DNA of 64,000 nucleotides from Pyxicephalus adspersus (GCF_032062135.1 NC_092859.1:126632078-126696077), one strand, 5' to 3'; numbered from the stretch's first letter, positions 12,501-23,923 are shown. Numbers and translations are program-made. The notes: generated by a model from the letters alone, not told the origin.

Positions 12501-15500
12501 GAGCATGGGTTTGATTACCTGATCAATTATTGTGTGAAACATTTTTCAACACCCTTTATTAGAATGTGTTATTTTCTCATTAGCTATTACTTTTTTCCGT
12601 AGATCAAGACTTCATGTTTCCATAGGTCAAGCTAAAATTGATAAGCAGGTATGTATGTTATTCCTTTATTTTTACCTATCCATTAAACTTCTTTTTTTTA
12701 TAATAATATTATAGTAATATAATAAATGTAATATTGTAAACCTCTCCCTGATTTACATTTTATCATTAATTTAAAGGACACTCCTCAATGTATAAAAGGA
12801 TAAAAAATTTGGGACTGCCATTGCAAAATGTGTTTTAAAGTTGCATGCTGCATGACTGATATCTTCAATACCTAGTGAGTAACTAATATTGAATAAGCAT
12901 GTTTGAGAAGAGATTACATTTTTTGATGGTATTGGTTGGACGGTTTTTACATGTTTCGATTGGCTTGAAAGTAGAGGGATAAGAGGACAGCCCTTAACCC
13001 TACACTTTTTCTTTAGGTCCCGTTCTTTTTTTGTCAAAAAATAGCTCTAAATATACAAATTGGTGTTTTTTGAGTATTAAGACAACCGGAAACATGGCAT
13101 TAAAAAGTGTATCTACAACCACTAGTAAGTGACTGTAAGGTTGCACGTGGCAATGTCTAAGCAGGTGCTCAATTTAAAATATTTCACTGGCATTTGTTTA
13201 TAGGGAACCTTTTAGCATTATTATTGCATGTAAATTATTGTAGTCTTTACCACATAAAAATGTGTATATTTATTACTCAGATTAATAAAACCTAATCCAA
13301 AGAAAATATCAATCACTGTATTTGTATTAGTTTATCTGCACCAAAAAGTTGCAGCACTTACAGCCCAACTCCAGGCAAAGCTTTTGTTAGAAACTCTTTA
13401 TTGACTTTGCCTAGGTGAATTCAGATTTACAACTTCATGAGGGGAATGCACCCCATCAGGAACACATATGACAGTAGAAACTAAACCTCCTCTAATTGAA
13501 GGGAAAAAACTTGAGTTAAAACTACATTCAGTGGATTTACATTCTTCTGCATAATGCCCAGACTTTAAGGAATCCTAATCCATTATAAAACTAGGTAGTT
13601 GCCTACACCAAGACATTGACAACAATGGCCCCTGGTTTTCAATCATTTGGTCACTAGGACAGCTGATAATAAGAGAATTTAAGTTAGTTTGGACTTGCTA
13701 TTGATACTACAAAGTAGACTAAAACCAACAAAAACAGATCAAGATTGTTTTCTGCTGGGTCTGTTGATGCTCGCTGGGTCATTTATGTTGCTACATAAAC
13801 GAGCGATGTACAATTCTGCTCAATGGAGAGGGGGGAGATGGAGCAAACAGCTCCCTTCATTTGCATTGAGGTCATTCGTGTTCTGTCATTCATGGATCTG
13901 CCAGGATGGGTCCATGAACAACTTCGGGTGGCCTCTGTACACATGTGAGATTCTCATCCGAGACGAGCCCTGCGGCTCGGTCGGATCAGTCGAGAATATT
14001 CTAATGTGTAAATACCCTAACATATATGCCAGAAAGAAAAAAAACAAAATTGAATAATGAATTGGGAGAAACAATTATACTGTTCATGTATGATTAAAAG
14101 GTACATCTTTTTACTAGTAAATATACCAAACCAAATTTTTTAAATATTTTATAAGATTTGTTTAGTAAATATTAATGTTAAACTTTTTAAACGTCTTTGT
14201 TTTTATTGTCTTTCTCCTTTTAAAAATATTTTTAATGTTAGTGGAAATGTACTGCTTCTAATCTCCTCTCTTCACAGGTCTACTATAAAATTATCATATT
14301 ATAATTTATAACTAAGGTTTTCATGTTTCCTGCAGGAAAACACGGATTCACACAATAATGGAGTAACAGTCGAAAGGTAATTTCTAATAACAGCTTAAGT
14401 TAAAAAAAAAAAATTTAAGTCTGCTGAAATATTTAAAGACGGTTACAATTTGGGCTAAACAAATCCCTCTGTATGTTTTTTCCACTTGCACAATGTGTCA
14501 GTTCAGTCACTTTTGCTCCTTGTGTAAACCACTAGTTTTTTCTAAAAAAAATAAACTGCAGGTTTAAATACATTGAATACAGTTTTGATAATTGCAGTTA
14601 TGCTTTCAAGATTAAGGCAGTTTAAAAACTGGTTTTCAATTAAATTTTTTGCATTTTGTGTATTAATCTTACACTTTTGCTGATATTTTTTTATTAATAT
14701 TACAACAGTTCTATAGTAAGCATGGCTGTTGGGATAAATTAAAAAAAAAATTTTCTCAGAGATAAATTTTGATATTTGTAGTGCCATTTCCACTGATAGT
14801 AGTACATGTTAGTTTAGTGTTGGTCTTTCACCTGTCACATTTACTACTGGTATACATTGCCAATGTTTTACAATGTTAGTGGTTAATACTTCAGTGAGTT
14901 TATTAATAAAACAATGTGCAGTAAATATTAGCCGGATATTTTTACCTGAGTCATTTTATTAACAGGTGACTTCTAATTCGGTGAACTGGTCTTAGGTAGG
15001 CAAAACTGGTAGAGTGAGGGACAGACACAGATGTAAAAACCCAGCAAAAAACAAAGGGAAAAAAGTTGAGCTTATACATTACATTTGTATAAGAGATTTG
15101 GGAGATACTGTTCTGCTAATTTAATCATTAAAGGTAATCAAAAGTCTAATGCTGATTTGCTGCATTTGTGCAAATTGGAGTAATTTCCTGTTGCTAATAT
15201 TTTGGATTTTTTACCTTTTCTTCAAGAAAGGGGCAGAATGCCTTAACTAGCTGCCCAGCATGGAATGAGTATAGAAATAGAGCAGGGTCCTTGAAAAAAG
15301 ACTAGTGCACATCAGTTTTCTGGTAAAAAGAGATATTACTATAACCTGATAAAATTAAAAGATGTTGCATTTCCTACTGCATAATATCATGATAACAAGA
15401 AGGAAAAATTAGATGGATTTTCTTGCAAAGTGTTGATCACTAAAGACTAATAAAGCAATATTGTGATTCAAAGGAATCATCTGACTTCCTAAGACACACA

Positions 15501-16299
15501 GTGTGCAAAAAAAAAATGTATACAGAACTGATAAATGTAATAACTTGTCACATTATATACATTGAATTTGTGACTCTATTTGTTCAGTCAAAAAAAAGGT
15601 TTGTTTTTTTTTTATCTCCGGTATCTCGGGTTGATTTCTTTGTATTTAGTTGGTGATTTCATGCTGTTTTATTTTAGGATAGAGAAGCTTGCAACAGAAG
15701 CTACAGAAAATGAAAATGATGCATGTGAAAATGGGACCTCTCAAGGCCAAAGAAGCAAATTGTTAGTCAACAGTCAAATAACTAATCCTGATCATGTAGA
15801 TGTGACCGCTGATAGTTTAAGCAGCTCTTCAAATCCAGAAGAAGAAGCAGCTCAGATGATGGAGACCGAAAGTAATGCTAACATTGTCCTTACTGAAGAT
15901 AAGGGGTCTTGTAAAGACCTTGCTCCAGAGATTGGTGCTGCTTCTGATAATGAAGGAGCCAGTGCAGATGGATATGAAGTAATGTCTTCTCCTATGGAAA
16001 CTGAAGATCATCAAGATTTAAACTCTTCTAAAGATAGCATTGGCTTTGAACAGTTTTTCAGAAAGGATGCAACAGACTCTGTATGTTCTGATGCCAGTGA
16101 ACCAAGTAGTCTGCATTTGGATCCCTTAACACCTTCCGAGGTGTTGGAACATGAGGCTACTGAGATACTGCAAAAGGGGACAGTTAAAGTTTGTTCACAG
16201 ACCAGCTCAAATGGAGAGAAAGCTGAAGAAGCTGAAGACAGTCATACACATGTATCCATGGCTGTTCAAGCTGAAGAAGAAACTGAAGATGTGTTGTGA
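1769..16299 (+). CDS. ZNF280D: ZNF280D-like C2H2 zinc-finger protein, 3' half (11 exons)
   Basis: Nuclear C2H2 zinc-finger protein of the ZNF280 (suppressor of hairy wing homolog) family, presumed DNA- or chromatin-binding. The paralog ZNF280C has been reported to restrain DNA end resection; the role of ZNF280D is poorly known. Exons: ~1769-1851, 2752-2898, 3012-3146, 3728-4041, 5161-5301, 5512-5574, 6237-6355, 6491-6530, 12603-12648, 14336-14376 and 15678-16299. Exons 2-11 sum to 1,668 nt in one frame, and each boundary is GT-AG. Family blocks recognised are [47 protein letters not shown] and the C-terminal [18 protein letters not shown]. That last block favours ZNF280D over ZNF280C. Five C2H2-type fingers are followed by a Ser/acidic tail. 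The N-terminal part is outside the window, and an exon inside the 6-kb intron could have been missed. Confidence 0.85.
1852..2751. other. Intron between exons 1 and 2
   Basis: 900 bp. Apart from a GC-richer island at about 2510-2635 of unknown origin, I see only AT-rich unique sequence. Short open frames on both strands in the island show no family resemblance. Confidence 0.6.
2752..2898 (+). CDS. ZNF280D: ZNF280D exon 2
   Basis: 147 nt, 49 codons, phase 0 at both ends; acceptor TCATAG, donor CAG|GTTAGT. It starts [16 protein letters not shown], which with VCQ from exon 1 completes a Cys-x2-Cys finger closed by His of HF and NVH. A complete second finger follows (LLCPFC ... MQHYMKH, Cys-x2-Cys-x12-His-x3-His). 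The HENTK(S/N)LLCPFCLKV block is typical of ZNF280C/D. Confidence 0.9.
3012..3146 (+). CDS. ZNF280D: ZNF280D exon 3
   Basis: 135 nt, 45 codons, phase 0/0; acceptor CTCTTTAG, donor AAG|GTATTC. It encodes the finger [10 protein letters not shown]...MDHKAQHH (Cys-x2-Cys-x12-His-x3/4-His) and then the basic block [15 protein letters not shown]. The strongly conserved Pro-Lys-Gln-Leu-Glu-Gly-Leu segment runs into VTIRAS at the start of exon 4, as in ZNF280 family proteins. Confidence 0.92.
3147..3727. other. Intron with 31-T run
   Basis: 581-bp intron containing an uninterrupted run of 31 T at 3493-3523, about 200 bp upstream of the exon 4 acceptor. No other element was recognised. Confidence 0.7.
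3728..4041 (+). CDS. ZNF280D: ZNF280D exon 4, proline-rich linker
   Basis: 314 nt, entering in phase 0 and leaving with two bases (TG). It begins VTIRAS, the family signature. The rest is a low-complexity linker of about 104 residues with roughly two dozen prolines, many as PP pairs next to Lys (for example PKMPPKK), ending TALRNI. The donor TG|GTAATC creates an apparent TGG-TAA if read through, so the frame appears to stop at 4045 when unspliced. The linker separates the third finger from the CIEC module and is probably disordered. Confidence 0.9.
4042..5160. other. Intron between exons 4 and 5
   Basis: 1.1-kb intron. It holds one arm of the foldback repeat at 4918-5001; the rest is AT-rich sequence without recognisable elements. 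Confidence 0.6.
4918..5001. repeat. Foldback repeat, one arm only
   Basis: It starts GGGCCTGATTTAATAAAGCT, followed by CTCCAAGGCTGGAGAAGAT, then the CATCAGTGAACCTG block and CAGCAAACCTGGAAT. This is one arm of the 230-bp palindromic family also seen at 26161-26390, 30985-31122, 54435-54664, 55577-55790 and 59588-59818. Confidence 0.8.
5161..5301 (+). CDS. ZNF280D: ZNF280D exon 5
   Basis: 141 nt; acceptor TTATATTCAG, donor GAG|GTGAGT. It reads [19 protein letters not shown], then [20 protein letters not shown] and YNNHML. The CIEC pair with DF..HF.TYVHC is the atypical Cys/His module of the ZNF280 family. HCSKC opens a C2H2 finger whose first His is in NNHML and whose second is the FH at the start of exon 6, so the finger spans the intron. 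Confidence 0.9.
5512..5574 (+). CDS. ZNF280D: ZNF280D exon 6 (63 nt)
   Basis: Small exon; acceptor TTTTTGCAG, donor AAAAG|GTTTGA. The two bases from exon 5 complete Ser, giving [19 protein letters not shown] and then DKR. The His closes the finger begun in exon 5. The remainder is a short basic spacer (eight Lys, two Arg) that could act as a nuclear localisation signal. This position in the human protein is also a basic linker. Confidence 0.85.
6237..6355 (+). CDS. ZNF280D: ZNF280D exon 7
   Basis: 119 nt; acceptor TTTTTTAATTAG, donor AATG|GTAAGG. It encodes [20 protein letters not shown] followed by [19 protein letters not shown]. This is a degenerate finger with Cys-x2-Cys and a longer gap to its His residues. 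The VCLNCDFL and THSCQVV blocks are closely matched in ZNF280C and ZNF280D. It is the last finger of the protein. Confidence 0.92.
6491..6530 (+). CDS. ZNF280D: ZNF280D exon 8 (40 nt microexon)
   Basis: A 40-nt exon between TTGATCTCAG and GTAAGT, two good splice sites. With the carried G it reads [13 protein letters not shown] and leaves two bases (AA). The human protein has a VSxxIPTSEH-like segment at this point. It begins the Ser-rich tail. Confidence 0.75.
7075..7315. mobile_element. MITE fragment, one terminus
   Basis: A GC-richer patch in an AT-rich intron ends in GCACGTGTGTATGCAGCTTTA. This matches the 3' terminus of the element at 23509-23923 (GCATGTGGGTACGTAGCCTTA). A short internal hairpin AAAGGATCG/CGTGAAAGATCCTTT is visible. 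The other terminus was not found. Confidence 0.45.
9868..10140. mobile_element. hAT-like MITE copy
   Basis: It begins TTCTCAACTAGGGTTCTTCT and ends with a GGGTTCCCCCATGTTAAAAA segment followed by GGTCAAGAGAG. The interior includes a CCACTGGCCAGCAATGTAA block and CAGTTACCACT. Related copies are at 34739-34890 and 40389-40669, which share the CACAGCTCACA segment (here on the opposite phase as TGTGAGCTGTGG) and fall within similar limits. Confidence 0.55.
12603..12648 (+). CDS. ZNF280D: ZNF280D exon 9 (46 nt)
   Basis: The acceptor is TTTTTTCCGTAG and the donor CAG|GTATGT. The carried AA plus A gives Lys, then [15 protein letters not shown], ending in phase 0. The phase match to both neighbours supports it. 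It lies 6 kb downstream of exon 8, so it is less secure than the finger exons. Confidence 0.65.
12649..14335. other. Intron between exons 9 and 10
   Basis: 1.7 kb. It holds a repeat-like patch at 13330-13460, and another at 13750-14000 whose core (ACGAGCGATGTACA, CAATGGAGAGG, GAGGTCATTCGTG) resembles the interior of the MITE family at 7075 and 23509. A 122-codon open frame at 13689-14057 falls on this patch and is not a gene. Confidence 0.5.
14336..14376 (+). CDS. ZNF280D: ZNF280D exon 10 (41 nt)
   Basis: The acceptor is TGTTTCCTGCAG, a strong site, and the donor AAAG|GTAATT. It reads [13 protein letters not shown] and leaves AG, which joins G from exon 11 to give Arg. It is Asn/Ser-rich like the rest of the tail. 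Phase agrees on both sides. Confidence 0.7.
14377..15677. other. Intron between exons 10 and 11
   Basis: 1.3 kb of AT-rich sequence with A-runs. I recognise no element or exon in it. Confidence 0.6.
15678..16299 (+). CDS. ZNF280D: ZNF280D terminal exon
   Basis: 622 nt; the acceptor is TTTTATTTTAG and the exon ends at TGA 16297-16299. It encodes 206 residues rich in Glu, Ser, Asp and Thr, with no fingers and probably disordered. Near its end, [19 protein letters not shown] leads into SEPSSLHLD and [18 protein letters not shown] (about 16126-16180). This block is nearly identical to the C-terminal region of human ZNF280D and is the main reason for choosing that paralog. The last 35 residues are acidic and less conserved. 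Confidence 0.93.
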
Positions 16300-18160
16300 A
16301 AGATTGGTACATTACATGTGGTGAATTATTTGCTACAGTTTAAATGCTTGGTTAAAGATCCGAGTCACTGCTGAAATTTACTCTGTGTTTTTAAAACAAG
16401 GCTTTGGAAAACTTGATGACTTTTGCCCTTAAAACTACCACAATCATCAGTATTGGGAATGAACATAACAGGGCAGCTAGGGAGAAAGGACAACATTTTA
16501 ATACATTTCATTCTGACTTGATTTTTGTTGGATACATTTTGTATGTATCGAAATCCTTACAACAACTATAAAGGATAAAGCGTTCATACTTTTTTAATGT
16601 TGAAATTTATATGGAAAGTATTCAACTGTAACAGCTGTAATACTTCGAAAGTCCTTCATTTTGTGTAAGACTACACACCTAGTTTTAAAATATTTTACTT
16701 CGGGTTAGGGTAAAATAACAAATTTTCTGGACAGGTGTAACCCTGTCATCCAACTGACCTTATTTTAAACTTTCAATGAAAGTGAAAATTGTCATTGTTG
16801 TGCATATAATCTTAAATATATGTAGAAATAATTTCACATTGGCGCCTTTCTCCTTTTTTTACATTAATTTTTTATGGACCAATTACTCCACCTAAAATAT
16901 GAATTTAAAGGTTTTTTAACAATGGCATAGAGCACAGAATGAGCAACCTTTGCTGCAGCAAAAAGGGCCCATGAGGAAAGTTTGCTGCAAAAGTCTGGTT
17001 TTATTTACAAAAAAGGAATAGTATTAATACCAGGATGAACTCCCTGATGTATACCTAGATAAGAAACTTGTGCAACAATACAACGGAAAATGCCCTAAAG
17101 TATTATATACAGGCTTAGAATGGAAGATGTTTTAATGCCTTTAAGATGGAGCTGAGCTTTTAATGCTTTGTCGTCAATCCCTGTTCTCTATAGCTGTGCC
17201 TATAGCAGATGGTATTATTGTGCCTATAGTTTTGACAGTAGTAAGAACAAAAAGCAGTCTCTTTAGATTAACCATTAGGAATAAGCCTTAGCTTAGGTAG
17301 TGATGTATAGTAGCCGAGCCTGGTAATTTACAAGCTCCTCCGAAATTAATGGCTGCCTTAATTGTAGGTAACGGACATGTTGTTCAATTACAAAGCTTAG
17401 GAAAGTCTGACTATTTTGAGGTCCTTTTTTCTTTTTTTTTTTTCACCCTTTGTCAGTCTTGGACTCTAGCTTGTACATATGATCTCCGTATATTCGGCTC
17501 TAGATATTATACAATGCCTTGAAAATTAAACTACTAGAATGTAGTTTGAAGAACATAGGATGGATGTCTTCTTGTTTTAAATGGGAATACTGTTTGCTGT
17601 AAATATCCATTCTTTTAGTAAATGTTTGCAACAAAATTCTGCCTTTGTGGATATGTTTTTAATATATATATTTATTTACTATTGATAACACTCACTGCTA
17701 ATGTAAATACAAGTTCTTCTGACAGTTGCTGCCTAAAGCTGATCTTTCACTAAAATTTAGGAAGTCTTTGTTAGTCCACAAATAAAAAATGCTAGCAAAC
17801 TGCCTAAAGATTAATACATTTCACACAGCCTTCTGAGAAACCTATGAGTCCCAGTTCTGGAGCATTTCCAGTTGTGAGCTGATTAAAATCACTTTTATTT
17901 ATAAAGCATTCAAAAAAAATATTTAATAATGTTTTGTACAAAGTCACAACAATGGTAACACGTATATTGATCAACCGAGATGGTTCAGTGACAGAGCTGC
18001 ATTATAAACAGTGAATTTATAATTGTATAGGTTTGCAGGTAACCAGCCAAAAGCTGTCAATTTTTTTTCAAGACATAAGACAGAGTGTGTTGAGTTTCAC
18101 AAACAACAAAAAAAAGCTGCTTCCCTTGACTAATGCCTAAAATTAAAATAAAAAACCCCC
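16300..18160 (+). other. Probable 3' UTR of ZNF280D
   Basis: Unique AT-rich sequence follows the stop codon. Candidate poly(A) signals are AATAAA at 17781-17786 and 18147-18152; ATTAAA variants occur earlier (about 17525). The true cleavage site cannot be decided from sequence alone, so the 3' edge is a guess. Confidence 0.4.
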
Positions 18161-21100
18161 TTCTCCGTACGCTGTACATATAAATACAATATCAATTAGG
18201 TAACAAAAACCATCTAAATGCCAGAAGAATTACAAACAATACACCCAAAACACAGCAACCTTTAATTGGGGTGTAAGCACACTTACATTGTGTCTTGTTG
18301 GCACGCATCTCCTAGAGGCAATCTCCATCAAAATGAACACCATCATTTCAAAGAATGTCATCACACATCACTGTGTTAAGGCCCTACACAGGGGCAGATT
18401 GTATCATTTGTGACATCAACATGTGGTTAAAATGTGCCTAGAAAGGCCTAAAATATTTTTAAAGTATAGGAAAATAAGCTGTAGTGTTGCAACTCGGTAA
18501 TAAGGTACACTGTACATTATGAACTATTCTATTACAAAGTATATTTGATTGCAAGGGATCCACTAAATATATTGTTGCAAACATGTATCTCCTAATTTGG
18601 AGTGTGTGTACATTATAGCATTACTTATATGTGAAGCATATAAAATAAATCTCAATGAGAGGAACTTGTCCTGTGAGTCAGAGGAGAGGAAAGCAGGGAA
18701 GCCACACCATTTCACTGTAGAAATCATTCACACTGATATTCTTCATGAGACAGGATGCAAAGCCAGTGCCAATTACTGCCTCTTGGGTTTAATGTAATAA
18801 ATTCTAAATCTAATTGTAGGAAAAATATACCCATTGGATCATATTTATGATATCTGGCACAATGTAAATCAGCAGGGGTTAGAATATTACCATCCAAACC
18901 ACCAAAATAATGTTTTGTTTTTTTTTTTTACTTCTTCCAGTCTCCTCTTTATAGAATGGCCTACATTGGCACTATAGCAGGAAAATCTCTTGGTATTGCC
19001 ATTGACCAAATGTTTTGGACTGAATAAGCGAATATTGGATAATTTGTTTGATGAAATTAGACTGATATGAGTCTAGTTCTGGGTATGTCACCCAATCTCA
19101 CTCTGCACAGGTGTGAGATCAAGGGATAAAAAGAGTGCCCATCTCACTGCGCATGCGTGATATTGGCATCTCTTACCCTTCAGTGTGGGAAAATGCCCCT
19201 TATGCGCATGCTGGATATTGAGTAGGTATCCCGGGAGGCTCTGCTCTCCCATTCAGTCCTGATTGCTGTGGCGATCAAGACAGATAGGACAGAGGCTTCA
19301 CCTATGACCAGATCTGGGCGGATGTGCAAGATGTGCAGGGAATAAACTGAATCAATTTGTGATCCCAAACGGAAAACCCTGAGTTACTGAGGTGGGTAAT
19401 GGAGCAAAGTTTAGTGTCTATGTGTCTGTACACAAAGGTGTGTGGGACTGTGTATATTTTGTGTTGGTTTGAAGAAGCAAGTGATAGACCAATATTTTGG
19501 CTATATAGGTTTAAATAGTGTTTAATTGAGGGCCACCAAAAAAAAAATGTCAAAAAAATACATAATTTAAATGTGGAAAATGTGGAACAAAGCGTTTTTT
19601 TACCAGCTGATAAAGAAGCAGTTGACGTGTCAACATGGTATACAGGAGCTGGTTATGTTGGGGGGTATGGAAACTTTTTCATCTGCTCCATCTAAGATTT
19701 ACTCTACAAAAGTCAAACCATGTATGTTCTTTAGTGTTTGTTACTGGAGAAAGACTTTGGGGGCATGAAAAAATAGGAATATAGTTAATATAATTATTTA
19801 CTTAATAAATCTTTTGGAAAAACTAAAAACTACTGAAAATATTGATAATGGGTAGAAATGGTAAAATTGGACTGCCAAAGCCATGAACTAGAAAATAGTT
19901 ATTTCCAGCAGTTCTGTCATTTGAGTTTCAGCAGACACTATGATACCCCTATAACATGAGCTCCCCAAAATTTCTCCCATGCTAAAACCACATAGAAAAA
20001 GGTTGAGGAGTGGGAAAAAAATGGTCACAATCGTAATCCTTGCTATTTACTACCACTCTACCTCAATGTGGCAGCACCTCTACCTCTCCTTTCAGACTGC
20101 TTGGTTATGTGGCAGCACCCTATTCTCCGTGTCATTTTGTTTTACAATAGCTTACCCACTGTTTTTGAAAATGGACACAATTTGGAACCAAATATTTTCC
20201 CAATAGACTTCAAAAGTTGCTAAATTTGGGTTTACCAGATTCCAAAGCAGGATTCATCAAGCCCCCACAAAATATACCCAAGCAGATCTGCTCACCCTCA
20301 GCTGCAAATTATTAAAATGCACATTGTGTTGTGATATAGCGGCAAAAAGCACTATGGGTACAGAACATAGCCTGTATTCTTCATGGTGAGAACAATCAAG
20401 ATGCGTCTCATTGTCGATGAAAACACACAGCTGCCAATGAAGAAGTTTGCTACACTCTAGTAAACAGCAGGAATCAAACAGCAGGTATTTGTAAAATGTG
20501 GCCTTTCAATCTATTGTTCAACAGCTAAAATTCTCAAGCACTAACCTAAATTGATATTCACTGATTTTATTGGACAAAACTAACCAGTCGAATTAAGCTG
20601 CTAATGTTTTGTATACAAGCCATATGAAAGCAAGGGTGAAGAAAACAGTTAAATGTAAAACGTTTCATCCTCCAGGAGTTTCATCTAATTGCTGTTGCCT
20701 GCAAGCTACAATAAAGCTAATGCATCTACTCTCATAAAATACTACTGTTTTTTTCCCTTTTTGGTGAGGGTTATTTACTATTCTAATGGTTATTTCTAAG
20801 AGGCCAAGAATTTAAATGACATCCACATGGATAATGGCAGCTTAATGTGTTTGCTTTTCAATTTAGCCTCCTTCACTCTTTATCTGCAAACAAAACTAGA
20901 GTTAACAGTATGCAGACATGACGGTACTCTAATTAATATTAACTGGGCTATCAAATTCCCTTACTCTTGTTTTAGTTGTAACATAATTAAATTAAAAACG
21001 AATATATATATATATTTTTTTTATTGGACAGAAATTTCACTGTAGCAAGCAGTCTTCTTTGGTAAATAGGAATAGGTATCAAACACGAATATATATATAT

Positions 21101-23508
21101 ATTTTACAGAATGTGGAACCAGAAAACCTAGGTTGGGGAGTGTTCACACCAATCTAATTGGACACCTAAATACTAATTAACAGGTCACTGCTCTAAAGCC
21201 CCTTGCAGGATGTGTGCGCATTAAAGGAATTTTCGTGGACCTGCAGTTGTTTTTTAGGTTTCTGAAGATTCAAAGTTTATTTTCAGTTTATTACTTATGC
21301 TGGCCTCATATAGGTAACTGGGCTTAATAGTCTGCTGATGTATACTGGAGAAAAATTGAGCTTAGAGTTTAAATACTAGTAGGACAATTCATCTTTTTAT
21401 CATTGCTAATATTGTTTCACAAAACTCAAAAGAGAGATATAGAAGATATATTAATGGGAAATAAGACAGTACAATTATTGATTGAAATTATATAGTAGGA
21501 TTCACATTTTTTCAGTTTTTCAGTTTTTTTTTTGTTTGTTTCAGTTTGTTTATTGTTTTTTTTTTTTTTTACAAAACTAATTAAAGGATAAAGAAAAGGG
21601 TGGTTAAGAGGCTATTTTCTGGTTGGCCGGTGGGTTGGACGAAACTGATAAAGCTTGGTAGCCTTGGCATGCCCAGAGTAAGAACTGCCCGCATGCGCAG
21701 GAGAGGGATGCCTGCGCTTTAGCGAGGAAGAGGTAAGTGTGACAAATGGCATTCTCCAGAAAAATAGAACATGTGTTGATGCAGGGTAATAACAGCCCAA
21801 TGCACAGAATTCAACAATGTATGGGTTAACATTGCACAAATACACCATATACCAGGGCTTACCCAGAGAAGATTATCCAGACTCCTGCTAAGGGGCCCAA
21901 GACCTGTACCTATGAACTACTGATGGGCCACAATGAGGGAAAATAAACTGTAAAAGTCAGATTTTATGTTTCAGTGCAGATTTCTATTTAATTGGCTACT
22001 GTAAGGTAGTACAGATAATTCTTCCCAAACACTAGTACATGCATCATATCTGTTCTTTTTTAGGTCTCCGTCATCACATTCCTTAGACAAAAAAACATGC
22101 TAATCAGTACGCCATAGATAAATCATAAGGGAGACTTTGATCTATCCTGTACTTTGATTCTAAAGTGGACAAGGATGACCTAATAATTATAAGCAACATT
22201 CCTGGTTTCAAAAACCACTTTCAATTATCAGACCATTCCTGAAGGTCTGCTGGTTGTTAATGGCTGCACGGGGTTGGGGTTACCTAATAGCACACAGGGA
22301 GATTTTTTTATTGTGCAAAATCTCCTATAAATAGATCTAATCCTTTCATCTTTTCCTTTACAACAGAGAAAAGTATTGCTCCACTTTCTCAGCCGTGTGT
22401 TGCGGTGGGTTCCAGTGGTTAATTGGCGTGGTAAAATACACCTATCCTAAGAGAAATATGATCACTGCTATTGCTGGACTTTTTGTTAAAATGCTAGTTC
22501 CCTGGCTTTGTCTGATTTCAGTACCTGACACCATACAGTGTCGCATTTATTGTCTTATCTTTGTTCTGGGTCAGGGTGTTAAAGCCATCAGTCTGACATC
22601 CAGGTAACCAACATTTCAAAATAGAGAGGTTAGCCTATATATTATACAAATAATTAGGGATAAATATTTCTTATTATCTAATTATCTAATATTATATAAG
22701 AGCAGGGTCTGCCTTTTTCCTTAGCTTTGTTATCCAAGATTGTTTTTTTTTACAGAGAGTGTAGTTTGACACCAACCACTTGCAACAAAGCAACGTTGTT
22801 GTTGAAACAAATGTGGTGCCATCCAGTGTTATAGTGCCTTTAAAAAGGCAACTTCTAATAGAAATCAGGTTGATAAGTGAATACGCACAGTGAATGTATA
22901 GAAGGAAAGTGGGGGACAGAATATCTGTTCCAAGAACATCCAGTTGGTGGTCAGTCAGATGTGACCATGTGTTACCCGAAGTGGAAGGAACAGATGCCAG
23001 ACTACTTTTCCTAGCACCACCATGGGTCTACACGGGAAGGGACAGTATCTGTAGTTATAAGAAAGAGGTGGTAAGAAATTATAAAAAACCTCAGTCTTTG
23101 AAAAGGAAAATAAATTATATGAGAGGTCTTGGCTGTGTAGATAGGAACACAGCTACAGCCAAGAACTGCTACAAAATTGGCTTTTGAATAAAGTAAAGTT
23201 TAGTCCCAAAGCTAATAATATAATTCACATATATACTTTTAGAATTTGGCTTTGAATGTAAATTTGATTCGATTGTAGGAATAGTTGGCCTTTAAAAACG
23301 CCATACCAGCACCTTGCATGGTTCTAGGATAATCTGAAAGTATTTTCCATGCCACAGTTTGCAATAAAGAGCCTAAAACTTGTCATTTAAGAAAAAACTG
23401 TTATTTGAGTTGTATACTTTAATAAAGATAAAATCCTACTAAAATATTCTTTCATTATATTTCACATATTTTCTGAATTTCAAAAGCAGCCTGCTATAAA
23501 GAATTGTG
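18161..23508. other. Intergenic, no gene recognised
   Basis: AT-rich sequence without supported exons. Repeat-like patches containing GCGCATGC/GCATGCG motifs occur at 19118-19310 and 21640-21730; the first resembles 41818-42000. Two copies of an (AT)n tract preceded by CGAA sit at about 20998 and 21087. Poly-T tracts lie at 18920-18930 and 21550-21571. The 22894-23187 open frame has no recognisable domain. Confidence 0.5.
19118..19310. repeat. Dispersed repeat with CGCATGCG core, copy 1
   Basis: It contains AAGAGTGCCCATCTCACTGC followed by GCATGCGTGAT, then a GCGCATGCTGGATA block, GGTATCCCGGGAGGCTC and CCATTCAGTCC. The copy at 41818-42000 has AAGAGTGCCAAGCTCACTGT, GCATGCGTAAGAT, a GCGCATGCC block and GGTATCCCTGGGGAC in the same order. 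The family is not recognised. Confidence 0.5.
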
Positions 23509-23923
23509 TAAGGCTAGGTACACGCGTGCAATAATTATGGTTAGAAAATGAACGATTAATGACCGATCAACAATTATGCACGATTATTTATGAACATTCG
23601 TATTGTGCACTATTCTGTACATGCTGTAACCATACGATCGTTTAAATTATTCCACCAATAATGTACACACACTAAATACGGTTGTTTGAACGATGCAGGA
23701 AGTGACATGTACAGGAGAAAGTGTATCACAAAACAATCCACAGTCACTGAACGATTGTCACCCAATCAGATCTGCCATGGCGGTCGTACATTTCCAGCGA
23801 CATTCCTTGTTCAACGGCTTCGTTGGCCAGTCATTGTGCACTTTTTTGGTTAACGATTATTGGACGATCAGTTGTTAGTCGTTCATTTCCATGATAATTA
23901 TTGCATGTGGGTACGTAGCCTTA
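23509..23923. mobile_element. MITE with ~28-bp terminal inverted repeats
   Basis: The left end is TAAGGCTAGGTACACGCGTG followed by CAATAATTA. The right end is TAATTATTGCATGTGGGTAC followed by GTAGCCTTA. They form inverted repeats of about 28 bp with a few mismatches. The interior carries scattered ACGAT/ATCGT palindromes. No transposase and no clean target duplication were found. The 61-codon frame inside is spurious. Confidence 0.75.

Larger units (their letters stand above)
6531..12602. other. 6-kb intron between exons 8 and 9
   Basis: Mostly AT-rich sequence with no convincing exon. It includes MITE-derived pieces at 7075-7315 and 9868-10140, a 16-18 T run near 11219-11236, and a direct repeat of GCGTGTCATTCAT at about 11672-11697. 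An alternative exon could be hidden here, because the phase (AA carried from exon 8) allows small phase-compatible insertions. Confidence 0.55.

Noticed and set aside
13689..14057. 122-codon open frame in intron 9
   Set aside because: It coincides with a MITE-like patch related to 7075-7315 and 23509-23923; the frame is not shared with any known protein.
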